Of a DNA stretch of 64,000 nt, positions 18,701 through 26,028 are shown piece after piece. Source of the stretch: UBA2821 sp902763335 (GTDB taxonomy: Bacteria; Bacillota; Clostridia; Lachnospirales; Lachnospiraceae). Below the pieces are notes generated by a model that made no database searches, was not told where the DNA came from, and saw only the letters and a list, made by a program, of their open reading frames with translations. The stretch lies in the NCBI GenBank assembly GCA_052066835.1, contig JBQHRJ010000007.1; one strand, given 5' to 3'. The translations under genes and the position numbers were made by a program. How positions within the stretch are numbered: the first letter of the stretch is position 1; the number at the start of each line of letters is the position of its first letter.

Positions 18701-21220
18701 AAACCCACTTCCCCTTCCAAGCCTGTGGTCAATCTCATCCTGTGTGATAAAATCCTCTTTCTTAATCTCCACATTATCAGCAGTAGGAAAGGTTTGCTTT
18801 TCCAAAAGCAGATTATCAAGTTCTGCTCTAAGTTCCTCCTTTGATATTATGGAACGAAAACGAAATTCCTTCTCTCCGCTTTCAATCTGCTGTAATGCTT
18901 TATCCATATCAGATGCAACAAGTTCCACTCCTTCCGGCGTGGATAATAATTCCACCAGTCTGGAATGAGCATCCGGATAATTACTAAGTTTCAGCCCCAG
19001 CTCCTCCGGCATTTCTCCAATACCATCACGGAAAAAGAAAAAAATATGATTTGCAAGACGATCACGCTCACTTTCGTCTACAATGTAGGCTTCATTTGTT
19101 CCCATGTAAGTACCATTTTCCACCTGTGAACGTATTTCCTTTTCTATCTCCTGCCAACTCATGGTAGCCACAGGATATTCCAACGCAGATGTCCCATGTC
19201 CGATGCTCATTCCCTGCTCATCAAACCATACCGATACCTGTTTTCCGTCAAATTCAAAACCCTTTCCGGTAGTACCGTATTCTTTTTGAAGAAAAACCGC
19301 CATTTCTTCCGGCGTCTTTCCTTGCTGATACTTGGCATAGATACGTTTTCTGCTGTTTTCCTTTCCTCCGCCGCTTCTGAGGATTATGTCAATCTGCTCC
19401 TGCGGTATTTTAGTAGAAGGTGGCACTATACTTGTTTCCTCTGCCTGTTTCATGGCAATATTTCCTACCTGCTCCGAAAACAAGGAAAAAAGGTCGAGCT
19501 GTTTATACATTCCATCTGTATCAATCTGCTCTGCCACTTCTCCCGGAAGAAGATACACCTCGTCCTCTATATAAGAATTAACAAGAAATCTGGCATCTTC
19601 CCATGAGATTCTCGTTTCCGCTTCACGGGTGAGATAATTCCCTTTCCACATGGTAAGTCCGTCTTCATCGGCACGATACCCTGCCCTTGTTTCTCCTATA
19701 TACAGCTCTGTAAACTCCTCCATGCGGAAAGAATTTTTCAGATAGTCCGTCTGGAGTCTTGCATCCTGCTCCATCTGGAAATAGCCTGCTATCTCCGGTC
19801 TTTTATGAACGAGGTGTTTATCAAAGCACAAGATACCTTTTTTAAGGTTAGTAAAATCTTCCTCTTGTGCATTATCCAAAAAAGAACCGGATAATGAATT
19901 ACTTCCACTATCCGGCTCCGGTTGTTCCTCATTCTGTTCTATTCTGCTGTCTAAATGTAAATCAGCTCCTTCAGCACGATTTCCTCCGCTGACTGTCTGA
20001 TGTTGTTCATCTTCGCTACCCAGCTCATCTGATCGGCTGCTTTCAGTTCCTCGTTCACTCCCTCTTTCTGTGCCATCTGTCCGGTCAGCATTTCCATCCT
20101 CTGCTCTGCCTGCTCCTGTGTCTCCAGACAATGCTCTTTCAGAGTTCCTTTCAGAATCATTCCCTGATAAATTCCTTTCCTGTGTTCCTTCAGAAAGTTC
20201 TTCCTCATCAGACCGTACTTCGTAAGTGTCCCCTGCGGCTCCTCGTTTGATATCAGGTTCGGTATCAGATAATCCCCGTTCTTCTCGTATGTCAGTTTCA
20301 TATGCTGTTTCCTCCGTTTCCATTTTATTTGCTTCATTTTCACTTTCACGCTTTAACGCATTATAGCGTGGCTCAGACTCATTTGCAAGCTCTTTTTGGG
20401 CATTTTTCTCAAGGCTTTCATACTGTTCCCCATTTACCTTGTTTTTTGCCTTATTTCGAGCAATTTGACGATCATGGGCTGCAATGGTTCTTCCAATTTC
20501 CATCAGCACTGGTTTACACATTTCCGTAGTGGCGGTTCCGAGAACAGAAAGTGTATCCATTGTGCTGAAATCACTGATATAGCTGAAATCAAGTTCATCC
20601 TTCCATATCTCCATATCCGCACCACAGCGGGATAAAAGCGTGTATGCGATACTTGCGGATAACGTCTCCCGAAGCCTGATTCCAACATTAAATTCGTCTA
20701 AATCTTCAAGAAAGCTCCCTTCTTTTACATAGGAAATTTCCGGAAGAAGCTCCTCATAATAATCTCCGGCAATCCTAGCAGACAGTTCTATTATCCTGTT
20801 TTCAAATGGCAGTGTGCTGTCCGTTTTCCCATAAGTTTTTTCAAGCTGTTCCATAACAGCATTTTTATGTTCCTCCTGAAGCTCCCACAGATAAGGGTCA
20901 CGCCCGATTCTTCTTGCTTTATGAACATCTGATACATCAAAGACATATTTTAATCTGGGACGTTCACTCTCCGTATCAATGAGTGCGATACCCTTTGCCC
21001 CACGGTTGACCCAGCAATTCATTTTCTCATTCCATGTTTCAAGAGAAGCACAGGCAGACGCATCCGGTCTTTGGGCATAGATTAACATCTGCTCATTAAA
21101 AGGATATTTGTATAACCTCGCAGCCGTGGTCAGATACCTTGTCCATGCCTGTTCATTTTTTGCAATCTCTCTGGCGGTTTCCTCCGCCATTATGGAGATC
21201 ATCTGGTATTTTGTTATCAT
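12749..21220 (-). CDS. Giant DNA methylase-SNF2 helicase, DarB-like
   Basis: About 2823 residues from ATG 21220 (GGAGG seven bases before). The N-terminus (MAEETAREIAKNEQAWTRYL, FNEQMLIYAQRPDASACASL) is ArdC-like. Residues about 306-423 are a polar Glu/Arg/Ser/Gly-rich stretch that overlaps tnpV in another frame. An N6-adenine methylase-like domain lies near 1290-1400 (VLEPAMGIGNFFGMLP, then IGNVPFGQY in place of NPPY). A helicase follows: AHCVGAGKT near 1980, VDESHNYKN near 2140, QQEGRILRQGN near 2470. A TSGQDVQ linker occurs twice, each encoded by a dispersed palindrome. Family knowledge: such proteins resemble phage P1 DarB and are thought to protect transferred DNA in the recipient. Confidence 0.85.
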   Translation of the reverse strand: MITKYQMISIMAEETAREIAKNEQAWTRYLTTAARLYKYPFNEQMLIYAQRPDASACASLETWNEKMNCWVNRGAKGIALIDTESERPRLKYVFDVSDVHKARRIGRDPYLWELQEEHKNAVMEQLEKTYGKTDSTLPFENRIIELSARIAGDYYEELLPEISYVKEGSFLEDLDEFNVGIRLRETLSASIAYTLLSRCGADMEIWKDELDFSYISDFSTMDTLSVLGTATTEMCKPVLMEIGRTIAAHDRQIARNKAKNKVNGEQYESLEKNAQKELANESEPRYNALKRESENEANKMETEETAYETDIREERGLSDTEPDIKRGAAGDTYEVRSDEEELSEGTQERNLSGNDSERNSERALSGDTGAGRAEDGNADRTDGTERGSERGTESSRSDELGSEDEQHQTVSGGNRAEGADLHLDSRIEQNEEQPEPDSGSNSLSGSFLDNAQEEDFTNLKKGILCFDKHLVHKRPEIAGYFQMEQDARLQTDYLKNSFRMEEFTELYIGETRAGYRADEDGLTMWKGNYLTREAETRISWEDARFLVNSYIEDEVYLLPGEVAEQIDTDGMYKQLDLFSLFSEQVGNIAMKQAEETSIVPPSTKIPQEQIDIILRSGGGKENSRKRIYAKYQQGKTPEEMAVFLQKEYGTTGKGFEFDGKQVSVWFDEQGMSIGHGTSALEYPVATMSWQEIEKEIRSQVENGTYMGTNEAYIVDESERDRLANHIFFFFRDGIGEMPEELGLKLSNYPDAHSRLVELLSTPEGVELVASDMDKALQQIESGEKEFRFRSIISKEELRAELDNLLLEKQTFPTADNVEIKKEDFITQDEIDHRLGRGSGFAHGSFRIYDYFKEGHDSKEAVAFLKNEYGTGGSSPALAGTDRSNENHDAKGIKLEKGSIMEPYTEVLLSWNVVEKCIRKLIEEDRYLSPEGKEAYAAYKEDEARKAMQKAQEKMERDTKVSCKEAIEKAIAEKFDGYRLPKETAEDVIREYGSERVAYVLANTVMHLSHDGRFSPDNKEWAKEIEPYVMIENRDLIVTSHPAVLNGFINQTRRYIEHEKELAAQENTVTIDGQNCIQVDEWKSGEETYLLGNATEDSGFYYAEVNGDTHIEYDHKPDRAEIEEDYLNIMAERDIDRHEAEVFARYEGSDDSLEQPLVAEVVQDTSGQDVQKSEPQIDRSNAVNFRIMDDALGIGGAKEKFRMNVEAIRTLEQIESENRLATPEEQKILSQYVGWGGLADAFDESKSAWAGEYRELKELLSDVEYASARESTLNAHYTSPVIIRSIYEALENMGFEKGNVLEPAMGIGNFFGMLPEKMQDSRLYGVELDGITGRIARQLYPKADIKITGFEKTDYPNDFFDVAIGNVPFGQYKVADKQYDKNNFLIHDYFFAKTLDKVRPGGVVAVVTSKGTMDKKSPEVRKYLAQRAELLGAVRLPNTAFKENAGTEVTSDILFLKKRDRVMDLEPEWVHLSEDENGIAMNSYFVQHPEMIVGKMEMVSGPYGMESTCMPDTTRPFAEQLKEAVSRIDGEIEAVEMDELADELADATIPADPDVKNYSYTLVDNKVYYRENSIMKPVDMTETMQERIKGMVGIRNCTQELINLQLEEYPDSAIKEKQAELNTLYDAFSKKFGLINSQTNKRAFNQDSSYCLLCSLEKLDDEGNFKGKADMFTKRTIKKAEVVTSVDTASEALAVSLSEKAGIDLDYMAGLLMDKADYMDSEKYDKMLGKIKEELTGIIFQNPVTDRWETADEYLSGNVRDKLETAKVYAENHPEYAVNVQALTQVQPKELDASEIEVRIGATWIDPKYIEDFMRDTFETPHHLFDRNIVGIQYSDVTGQWNVKGKNADYGNALVNVTYGTSRRNAYQILEDSLNLKDSRVYDTIEEDGKEKRVLNKKETTIASQKQEAIREAFKDWVFRDPERRQVLVEKYNRLFNSTRPREYDGSHLKFPGMTPDIELKPHQKNAVAHVLYGDNTLLAHCVGAGKTFEMTAAAMESKRLGLCQKSLFVVPNHLTEQWASDFLRLYPGANILAATKKDFEPANRKKFCSRIATGDYDAVIIGHSQFEKIPLSQERQIAIIERQIDEIELAIEQAKADNGERYTIKQMEKSRKSLQTRLEKLNDTSRKDNVVTFEQLGVDRLFVDESHNYKNLFLYTKMRNVAGIAQSEAQKSSDMFAKCQYLDELTGGKGVTFATGTPISNSMTELYTNMRYLQYGTLQKLGLGHFDSWASSFGETQTAIELAPEGTGYRAKTRFAKFFNLPELIALFKESADIQTPDMLNLPVPEAEYENVVLKPSEYQKDMVASLAERAEAVRDRMVQPHEDNMLKITNDGRKLALDQRLINDMLPDDENSKAATCVEKAFEIWEQTKEQKSTQLIFCDLSTPKGDGTFNVYEDIKKKLMEKGVPENEIAFIHDANTELRKAELFGKVRSGQVRFLLGSTQKMGAGTNVQDRLIALHHLDVPWRPSDIEQQEGRILRQGNLNPKVKIFRYVTEGTFDSYSWQLIENKQKFIGQIMTSKSPVRSCEDVDEAALTYAEVKALATGNPYIKEKMDLDIQVSKLKLMKANHTSQKYRLEDNITKHYPQQITILKGRISGMQADIQTAKENFPADKEQFTMKVGDKLYTDKKEAGTALVEMCKEIKSVNAPAMIGEYAGFKMSVSFDSFNHKFVMNVKGQLSHNLEIGSDPLGNIARINHALESMPKELAEAKTKLDNVEHQLETAKVEVQKPFAQEAELAEKLDRLSALNALLNMDEKGDDGIGMDDDAPEQNTSGQDVQKPERKESVADKPVMRVSLKERLENMKQKVAGMDKHEKVKEKEEVR
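12889..12901. repeat. Dispersed palindrome, copy 2
   Basis: GGACATCCTGTCC in the 3' end of the giant helicase gene, encoding TSGQDVQ. Confidence 0.75.
17713..17725. repeat. Dispersed palindrome, copy 3
   Basis: GGACATCCTGTCC with flanks CTTTT and AGAAGTGTCC, in the middle of the giant helicase gene, again encoding TSGQDVQ. Confidence 0.75.
19951..20301 (-). CDS. tnpV: TnpV-like protein, encoded out of frame inside the giant helicase gene
   Basis: 116 residues from ATG 20301. The sequence (MKLTYEKNGDYLIPNL, GTLTKYGLMRKNFLKEHRKG, RMEMLTGQMAQKEGVNEELK, AADQMSWVAKMNNIRQSAEE, IVLKELIYI) has the full length and the conserved WVxxMNNI and EIxLxELIY end of transposon-encoded TnpV proteins as I recall them. 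GGAGG at 20311-20315 is nine bases before the ATG, an excellent ribosome site. It is on the same strand as, but in a different frame from, the methylase-helicase gene, whose own product is low-complexity here. Function of TnpV is not established. Confidence 0.72.
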   Translation of the reverse strand: MKLTYEKNGDYLIPNLISNEEPQGTLTKYGLMRKNFLKEHRKGIYQGMILKGTLKEHCLETQEQAEQRMEMLTGQMAQKEGVNEELKAADQMSWVAKMNNIRQSAEEIVLKELIYI

Positions 21221-21238
21221 CGACTTTCCTCCTAAAAT

Positions 21239-21311
21239 GGCGGTGCAATAATCCACCGCCTTATAAGTCTTACATAAAATTTTAGGGCATACAGATAATT
21301 CCGTATGCCCT
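21239..21311 (-). terminator. Two hairpins between the DUF5688 and helicase genes
   Basis: AGGGCAT...ATGCCCT (21284-21311) and GGCGGTG...CACCGCC (21239-21260). The first is almost the same 28-bp hairpin as at 22598-22625. The second lies right before the helicase ribosome site. T-tracts on the minus strand are short, so they may be weak terminators, attenuators or mRNA-processing signals. Confidence 0.45.
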
Positions 21312-21329
21312 GCAATTCTAAGTACTTTT

Positions 21330-22433
21330 CTATATAGCAGCTTCTATCTTCTTTTCTGAAGAATGCTGCTTACGCCCCTCATCCATTTTAGCAACTGTAT
21401 TCTGCTTCTCTGCAAGCCTGCTCTTTAAGGACGGGCGTTCCTGTTTATTCTCTCTCACTTTTTCTTTCTGCTTCTCACGTTCCCCTGCCCTGTCGCTACG
21501 GAACAGTTCATGTTCTTTGACATCATACTCATACACATGATCAGAAAGCCTTTCTTCCGGTAACACCTGTGTCTGATTCACTTCCTGCACCATCTGCTCC
21601 AGTTCCTTTCTATCCATACCGGCACTTTTAGGAATAATCAGCGTTTCATGGATAGATGACGGAAGTACGAAAAAATCACCGATTTTATCTGCAATCTCCT
21701 GTCTTATATCGTCCCTTAAAATTTCTGATGCACCATTGACCTTTGTATCATTTGTCAACACATACATGGTATCCGGTGCTTCCGGAAGCATCTGCGCCGC
21801 CATTTCTCTTGCCTGCTCCATATCTATGCCATGTTCCTGTGCTAAATCTACTGCAAACATTTCAAGAACAGTTTCGTTCATACCCTTAAAGCTGAATGGC
21901 TGTAAGGATTCCATATTTGCAAGAGCCTGTTCATGCAGTTCCTCCGGTGTAATTCCGTATCTCTCCAGAAGATTATCAGATATGGTAATGGTTGCAGTTC
22001 CGTTTTCATCCTGATTCATCAAAATCTGATATACCACCGCCAGATCCTCTATCTGTGTATGGGGCTTGTCCTGCAGAAACTGTTCGTTGGCTTCCCCATT
22101 TATGAGCTTACATACAATTTTATCCTTGATACGCTCGTAATCCGTTACTGCCGAAACATCCATATCATGGTCAATATAATGTTTCTCATATGTAGCTGCA
22201 ATCATGGAAAGCACGTCTCCAAACTCGGCACCATCGTTTATCTGCTCAAAATAAGGGTTCAGATAAATGGTTGGAGCCATATTGCTTTCCTCTGTCTTTA
22301 TAATCAGTCCATCTAATACACAGTCATTATTCTTAACAACCTGATTTACTATTACATCAGCATCCGCAAATTTCTCCGGAAGAAAATCCTTTATCTGCTC
22401 TTTTACCTGTTCTAAAAAATCCTTATATTCCAT
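21330..22433 (-). CDS. DUF5688-like mobile-element protein
   Basis: 367 residues. The opening MEYKDFLEQVKEQIKDFLP and the pattern NPYFEQINDGAEFGDVLSMI match what I recall of DUF5688 proteins of Tn1549-type elements. The second half (MYVLTNDTKVNGASEIL, FFVLPSSIHETLIIP) is a compact alpha/beta region. The C-terminal tail RPSLKSRLAEKQ recalls the tails of the two large proteins encoded further on. The start ATG 22433 overlaps the stop of a 44-residue gene (TAATG), so the two are coupled. The role is unknown. Confidence 0.7.
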   Translation of the reverse strand: MEYKDFLEQVKEQIKDFLPEKFADADVIVNQVVKNNDCVLDGLIIKTEESNMAPTIYLNPYFEQINDGAEFGDVLSMIAATYEKHYIDHDMDVSAVTDYERIKDKIVCKLINGEANEQFLQDKPHTQIEDLAVVYQILMNQDENGTATITISDNLLERYGITPEELHEQALANMESLQPFSFKGMNETVLEMFAVDLAQEHGIDMEQAREMAAQMLPEAPDTMYVLTNDTKVNGASEILRDDIRQEIADKIGDFFVLPSSIHETLIIPKSAGMDRKELEQMVQEVNQTQVLPEERLSDHVYEYDVKEHELFRSDRAGEREKQKEKVRENKQERPSLKSRLAEKQNTVAKMDEGRKQHSSEKKIEAAI

Positions 22434-22567
22434 TACATTCTTTCTCCCTTCTTCTTACTCTCGACTTTTTTTGCCAACTTTGATGCTGCATCCGCATACA
22501 TCTGGTAGCGCTTTTTCATATCACTCTTATTTGTCGCTGTGATTTCTTTTTCCATTTCTTTACTCAT
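22433..22567 (-). CDS. Small basic helical protein, 44 residues
   Basis: Starts MSKEMEKEITATNKSDMKKR and ends KKKGERM. ATG 22567 has GGAGG eight bases upstream, and the stop overlaps the start of the DUF5688-like gene as TAATG. The protein is very Lys-rich and helical with no known domain. Strong ribosome site and coupling argue that it is really translated. Confidence 0.6.
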   Translation of the reverse strand: MSKEMEKEITATNKSDMKKRYQMYADAASKLAKKVESKKKGERM

Positions 22568-22597
22568 GTTCAAATCCTCCAATTTCTTGAAAATATA

Positions 22598-22625
22598 AGG
22601 ACATACAGATAATTCCGTATGCCCT
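22598..22625 (-). terminator. Hairpin after topB, near-copy of 21284-21311
   Basis: AGGACAT...ATGCCCT around the loop ACAGATAATTCCGT; on the minus strand the stem is followed by TATATTTT. The same stem and loop recur one gene further on, differing at one base. Confidence 0.5.
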
Positions 22626-22645
22626 ACATTAACTACGGTAATTCT

Positions 22646-23326
22646 TTATTTTTTCTTTTTAGGGAACTCCAGCTTGACCTTATACTGTGATCCTTTGATT
22701 TCCTTCCCGTCTTTCATATAGGAATAATCTTCAATCCCCTCCGGGATAAGATACGCATCATAGCTACCTTTCTTCCCTTTCAGTCCTTTTACAAGAGTCT
22801 TTTTTCCCTCCAGCATACTTTTTATCTGACTGTCGGAAAGTACGGCTCCCATTGCCCTGCCAACATTCATGCCGCATTTATTCTTACAGTATGCTCCGAA
22901 TTTTCCCTTTACCACTTCACCACCACATTTCGGGCATTTGCCAAGTGCTTCCTGTGTCCCGGCTCCGAACATGGACTTCTGTTCCTCACTGATGCTGTGG
23001 TAGGTCTGCACCAGATCACGCACCATGTTCTCAATACCATCCATAAATTCCTGCATGGTATATTCGCCCTTTGACACAAGGGTAAGGGCATTTTCCCAAT
23101 CGGCTGTAAGTTTCGGGGACTTTACCACATCCGGAAGCACCGTAATCAGCTTCATGCCGTCCTCCGTTGGTATCATCTGCTTTTTCTCACGCTTCACGAA
23201 ACCATCCTTCACCAATTTTTCAATGATGTCTGCTCTGGTGGCAGGTGTGCCAAGACCTTTACGCTCCACATCATCCCCCATATCCTCTGCTCCGGCCCGT
23301 TCCATTGCGTAGAGCAGAGAATCTTC
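22646..23326 (-). pseudogene. topB: topB 3' part (topoisomerase III C-terminus), split by mobilizable element
   Basis: Encodes the last about 225 residues of topoisomerase III: DSLLYAMERAGAED, GLGTPATRADIIEKLVKDGF (a conserved core motif) and a C-terminal zinc-finger repeat (LGKCPKCGGEVVKGKFGAYC, then KNKCGMNVG). The matching N-terminal part lies at 32619-34049. The break is in Glu-Asp codons (GAA-GAT here, GAG-GAC there) and between them sits the 9.3-kb mobilizable element. The reading frame would be restored, giving a protein of about 700 residues, if the element excised precisely. As it stands the fragment lacks the catalytic Tyr. Confidence 0.88.
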
Positions 23327-23332
23327 GGAAAG

Positions 23333-23358
23333 ATTTTGTCAAGGGTAGTTAAGAAAAA
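23333..23358 (+). repeat. Terminal inverted repeat of the mobilizable element (tnpW side)
   Basis: 26 bp matching, as an inverted copy, 32591-32616 with two mismatches. It overlaps the stop codon of the tnpW-like gene. Confidence 0.8.
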
Positions 23359-23525
23359 TCTTCACTGTTTATGTCATGTAATATCAATCTGTTAATCTTA
23401 TCCGTCATGGTTTCCTTGCTTGTTTTGCTGAAATGAATTGCCACGTTGTAGGTAGTTCTTCCGATTTTCTTTTTGATATGCGGACACTGTTCTTTGTCTG
23501 TTGTCTGCTTTTCTGTCTGTTCCAT
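23349..23525 (-). CDS. TnpW-like transposon-encoded protein
   Basis: 58 residues beginning MEQTEKQTTDKEQCPHIKKK and containing IGRTTYNVAIHFSKTSKETM followed by TDKINRLIL. This IGxTTYxVxxHFSxTSKET...KxxRLI pattern is what I recall of TnpW family proteins of clostridial transposons. AGGAG precedes ATG 23525. The stop codon lies inside the terminal inverted repeat, so the gene ends exactly where the element ends. It follows the relaxase gene after a terminator. Confidence 0.65.
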   Translation of the reverse strand: MEQTEKQTTDKEQCPHIKKKIGRTTYNVAIHFSKTSKETMTDKINRLILHDINSEDFS

Positions 23526-23549
23526 AAATCTCCTTTTCCCAACGAAAAA

Positions 23550-23583
23550 AGGTGCATGAAATCCTTCTGTTTTCCATGCACCT
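23550..23583 (-). terminator. Terminator after the relaxase gene
   Basis: AGGTGCATG pairs with CATGCACCT; on the minus strand the stem runs into TTTTTTCG. Confidence 0.75.
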
Positions 23584-23593
23584 CACGCTGTAT

Positions 23594-25192
23594 TTAAATT
23601 GCATTTTCGTGTTTCTTATCCCGGTTCTGCTCCCTTGCCTGCTCGTCCGCTCTCTGCTGTGCTTCCATTTCCCTGAGATTGCCTTTGAAAACGGAAAGCC
23701 TTGCAAGGTCGGTAGCAACCCTACTGCTATTTCTCTGTATCTGCTCCTGCTGTGCCAACACCTCCGCTAACTGCTTATCAATATATGGCTTTGATATTTT
23801 CATATTTTCTGGCATGACTGCCTTTACCCTGTCACGATATATTGCATAGTTTTCAAGCTCTGTTTCATGCTTTTTCTTAAAGGAATTTTTCCTCAGTCCG
23901 CTTAATGCCTGATACTCTTTCATGACTGGCTGATACTGCTTGTAATCGTCATAGTCAGATACCGCCTGCGTCCACTTCTCATAACGCACACTTAACTCTG
24001 AAAGTTCTGCCCTGCAATTCTCCAACACCTCCGTCTGCTTTTCCTCAAACGCCCTCATATCTTCCCATGTTTCAAGATGGTTTGTGTCAATCAGCTTTGC
24101 AAGCTGTTCCACATTGCCCAGAAGCCGCTTGTCTTCAAATCTCTGTACATAAGGAAAAATTGGTCTTACCACCATTTCTGTCCTTTGTTTCTGCAACATC
24201 TCCAATGCGGTCTGAACCTCTGGCTTTTGTTCTGGTACGGAAGCATTGATGGATGGATTGATAGATTGAATACCATCCTTTTCTGTCCGGCTTTTTCTCT
24301 CAAAAACAAATTTGAAAACTCCCTTTTTCAGTTCCTCTTTGAGTTCAGAGATAAATCCATAAATCTTCATTATCATGGCATTGTATTTCTCGATTGTACG
24401 ATTGATATTGCCCCTTTCTGTCCGGATGCCTTTTCGTTCCAATGCACTTGCTCTTTCCCCTAAATGAATGGTCGGAATAAGAGGTATCCCTCTGTCCTTA
24501 TAGGAACGTGGATCAACACGCTCGGCTATGCCTGCTTTTTCATTGGTGGCATTGATAACCTCCGCAATGGCATTTCTCCATTCCTTCGCCTTGCCTTTCT
24601 CATTCCAGTCAATCACATTTACTTTCCGGCTTTTATAACCTTTTCCGCTGGCATTGGGTATCCGGTTACCGTCTGCGTCAAGGACATACTCTTTTCTCGA
24701 TTTTGCTCCCCATGTACCATCCTCATTGAGGGGTCTGAGAGTAAGAAGGATATGGATATGCAGATTAGGCTGTCCTTTATCGTTGTACGAACGATGAATA
24801 CCATAATCTGCACACATTCCCTTATCTACAAACTGCTCTTTGATAAAACGCTCCATGACCTGCCTTGCGGTGGCTTCGTCCCACTCATTGGGCAGGGAAT
24901 ATTTCAGGCTCCTTGCAAGCTGGGCATTCTTCGCTTTCTCGTTCTTTTCTACAGAGTTCCATAATACTGCCCTGTCTGCAAATTCCGGTGGTGCGTGTTC
25001 CGGCAGAAGCACACCTGCACCGACTAAATCCTCTTTGGCAGTTCTGTTATAGGTCATGCCATAATAATCACTGTAAAGGGATGTCCTGCTGATATAGGCT
25101 GACTGCTCAACCGCCGACTGTCCTTTGCTCCGCTGGACTATGGATGCCCTGCTGCTAATTGTTCCGTTCTTCACTGTCCTCTCCTTTCCCAC
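23594..25192 (-). CDS. MobA/MobL-family (MOBQ) relaxase
   Basis: 532 residues. The N-terminal relaxase domain shows KGQSAVEQSAYISRTSLYSD, the conserved motif RAVLWNSVEKNEKAKNAQLA, then NLHIHILLTLRPL with the HxH of metal-binding motif III, followed by VNVIDWNEKGKAKEWRNAIA. The C-terminal half is a long coiled coil with several Gln/Glu-rich helices and ends KKHENAI. It would nick the element's oriT and pilot one strand into a recipient through a helper type IV secretion system. The oriT-like region lies directly upstream, the usual place for this family. Confidence 0.88.
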   Translation of the reverse strand: MGKERTVKNGTISSRASIVQRSKGQSAVEQSAYISRTSLYSDYYGMTYNRTAKEDLVGAGVLLPEHAPPEFADRAVLWNSVEKNEKAKNAQLARSLKYSLPNEWDEATARQVMERFIKEQFVDKGMCADYGIHRSYNDKGQPNLHIHILLTLRPLNEDGTWGAKSRKEYVLDADGNRIPNASGKGYKSRKVNVIDWNEKGKAKEWRNAIAEVINATNEKAGIAERVDPRSYKDRGIPLIPTIHLGERASALERKGIRTERGNINRTIEKYNAMIMKIYGFISELKEELKKGVFKFVFERKSRTEKDGIQSINPSINASVPEQKPEVQTALEMLQKQRTEMVVRPIFPYVQRFEDKRLLGNVEQLAKLIDTNHLETWEDMRAFEEKQTEVLENCRAELSELSVRYEKWTQAVSDYDDYKQYQPVMKEYQALSGLRKNSFKKKHETELENYAIYRDRVKAVMPENMKISKPYIDKQLAEVLAQQEQIQRNSSRVATDLARLSVFKGNLREMEAQQRADEQAREQNRDKKHENAI

Positions 25193-25494
25193 AACGTAGC
25201 GGGTTGCACTGGCAGACTTTGTGGGCAGATGAAAGCACGTCTTTTTGTGATTTCATCTGAACGCAAAGTTCACTAGGGTAGGCGGTTCTTTTTACCGCCG
25301 AAGGGAGTGTAGCTCCCTTATAACAAAAGGCTTGCCTTTTGTTCAACAAGGTGCCTGCACCTTGTTATCGGATACGAAGTAGCCGACTGCCCTCTGCAAG
25401 AGCCTTCGGAGAACGCACTGCACCGCCCCAAAGGGTGGTGTATCTGTGCGCCCTCAACAAAGTTGAGGGAATTGGCTACAACGCTACATATTCC
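25193..25494. other. Putative oriT region with seven hairpins
   Basis: A 300-bp gene-free stretch between the relaxase and DUF3847 genes. Perfect or near-perfect hairpins: 25226-25259, 25281-25299, 25301-25319, 25322-25343, 25345-25366, 25421-25440 (one mismatch) and 25451-25469. After the sixth, at 25445-25454, comes TGTGCGCCCT, close to the TAAGTGCGCCCT nick region of RSF1010-type MOBQ origins, and it sits just after an inverted repeat as in RSF1010. Position, hairpin and nic-like core together suggest the transfer origin. Confidence 0.65.
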
Positions 25495-25827
25495 CTATTC
25501 TTCTTCGTTTTCGTCCTCGTCTGCTTCCTCATTTATCGCCGTATCCGGCATTTTCTCCTCCGTCCTTGCAAGCTCTCGTTCAATCTGCTCCATGCAGTTC
25601 TTGACCTCTCTTGTGGCAAATGCCACCTGCATAATCCGTCTGGTCTGCTCCTCGCTGTATCTCCTCGGCTCATTAAGGAATGTTTCAAAGTTTGCACCCA
25701 CCACAATCTTTCTGTGGTTATCTGCTTTCCTCTGCTCCATCTTTGCCTTTTTCATCAGCATATCGAGCTTGTTCTTTTCCTGTTCCATGCGTTTCCGCTG
25801 TGCTTCGATTTTATTTTCTAAATTCAT
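25495..25827 (-). CDS. DUF3847-like accessory protein
   Basis: 110 residues: an almost wholly helical, Lys/Glu-rich protein (NLENKIEAQRKRMEQEKNKL, then KADNHRKIVVGANFETFL) with an acidic tail (EEADEDENEEE). The pattern fits the DUF3847 proteins that accompany MobA/MobL relaxases in mobilizable elements, where a role like a relaxosome accessory (MobC-type) protein is plausible but unproven. It lies directly on the other side of the oriT-like region from the relaxase. Confidence 0.65.
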   Translation of the reverse strand: MNLENKIEAQRKRMEQEKNKLDMLMKKAKMEQRKADNHRKIVVGANFETFLNEPRRYSEEQTRRIMQVAFATREVKNCMEQIERELARTEEKMPDTAINEEADEDENEEE

Positions 25828-25876
25828 CTTTCATTACCTCTGCTTTCTTTAAATTTGTTGTCTGTAAAATAGAAAA

Positions 25877-25907
25877 GCGGTGCTTCCGTTTTATTGGATA
25901 ACACCGC
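25877..25907 (-). terminator. Hairpin upstream of the DUF3847 gene
   Basis: GCGGTG pairs with CACCGC and on the minus strand is followed by TTTTCTATTTT. Confidence 0.5.
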
Positions 25908-25979
25908 CGAAATGACTGCCCTGATTCGTTTTGATTTCTGCAATGTACTTCTGTCTCCTTTCTGCACCTGTCGCTGTAA

Positions 25980-26018
25980 ATAAAAAGAGCAACTAAGATT
26001 TTCATTTCTTAATTGCTC
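25980..26018 (-). terminator. Terminator after the winged-helix gene
   Basis: GAGCAATTAAGA pairs with TCTTAGTTGCTC (one mismatch) and is followed on the minus strand by TTTTTATTT. Confidence 0.75.
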
Positions 26019-26028
26019 CATACTTGTA

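Noticed and set aside
18484..18819. 111-codon frame on the same strand inside the giant helicase gene
   Set aside because: Unlike tnpV it has no recognisable family pattern and an unlikely Met/Arg/Leu-rich composition.
25824..26021. 65-codon open frame between the DUF3847 and winged-helix genes, minus strand
   Set aside because: Its start lies inside the stem of a clear terminator and there is no ribosome site or known family.
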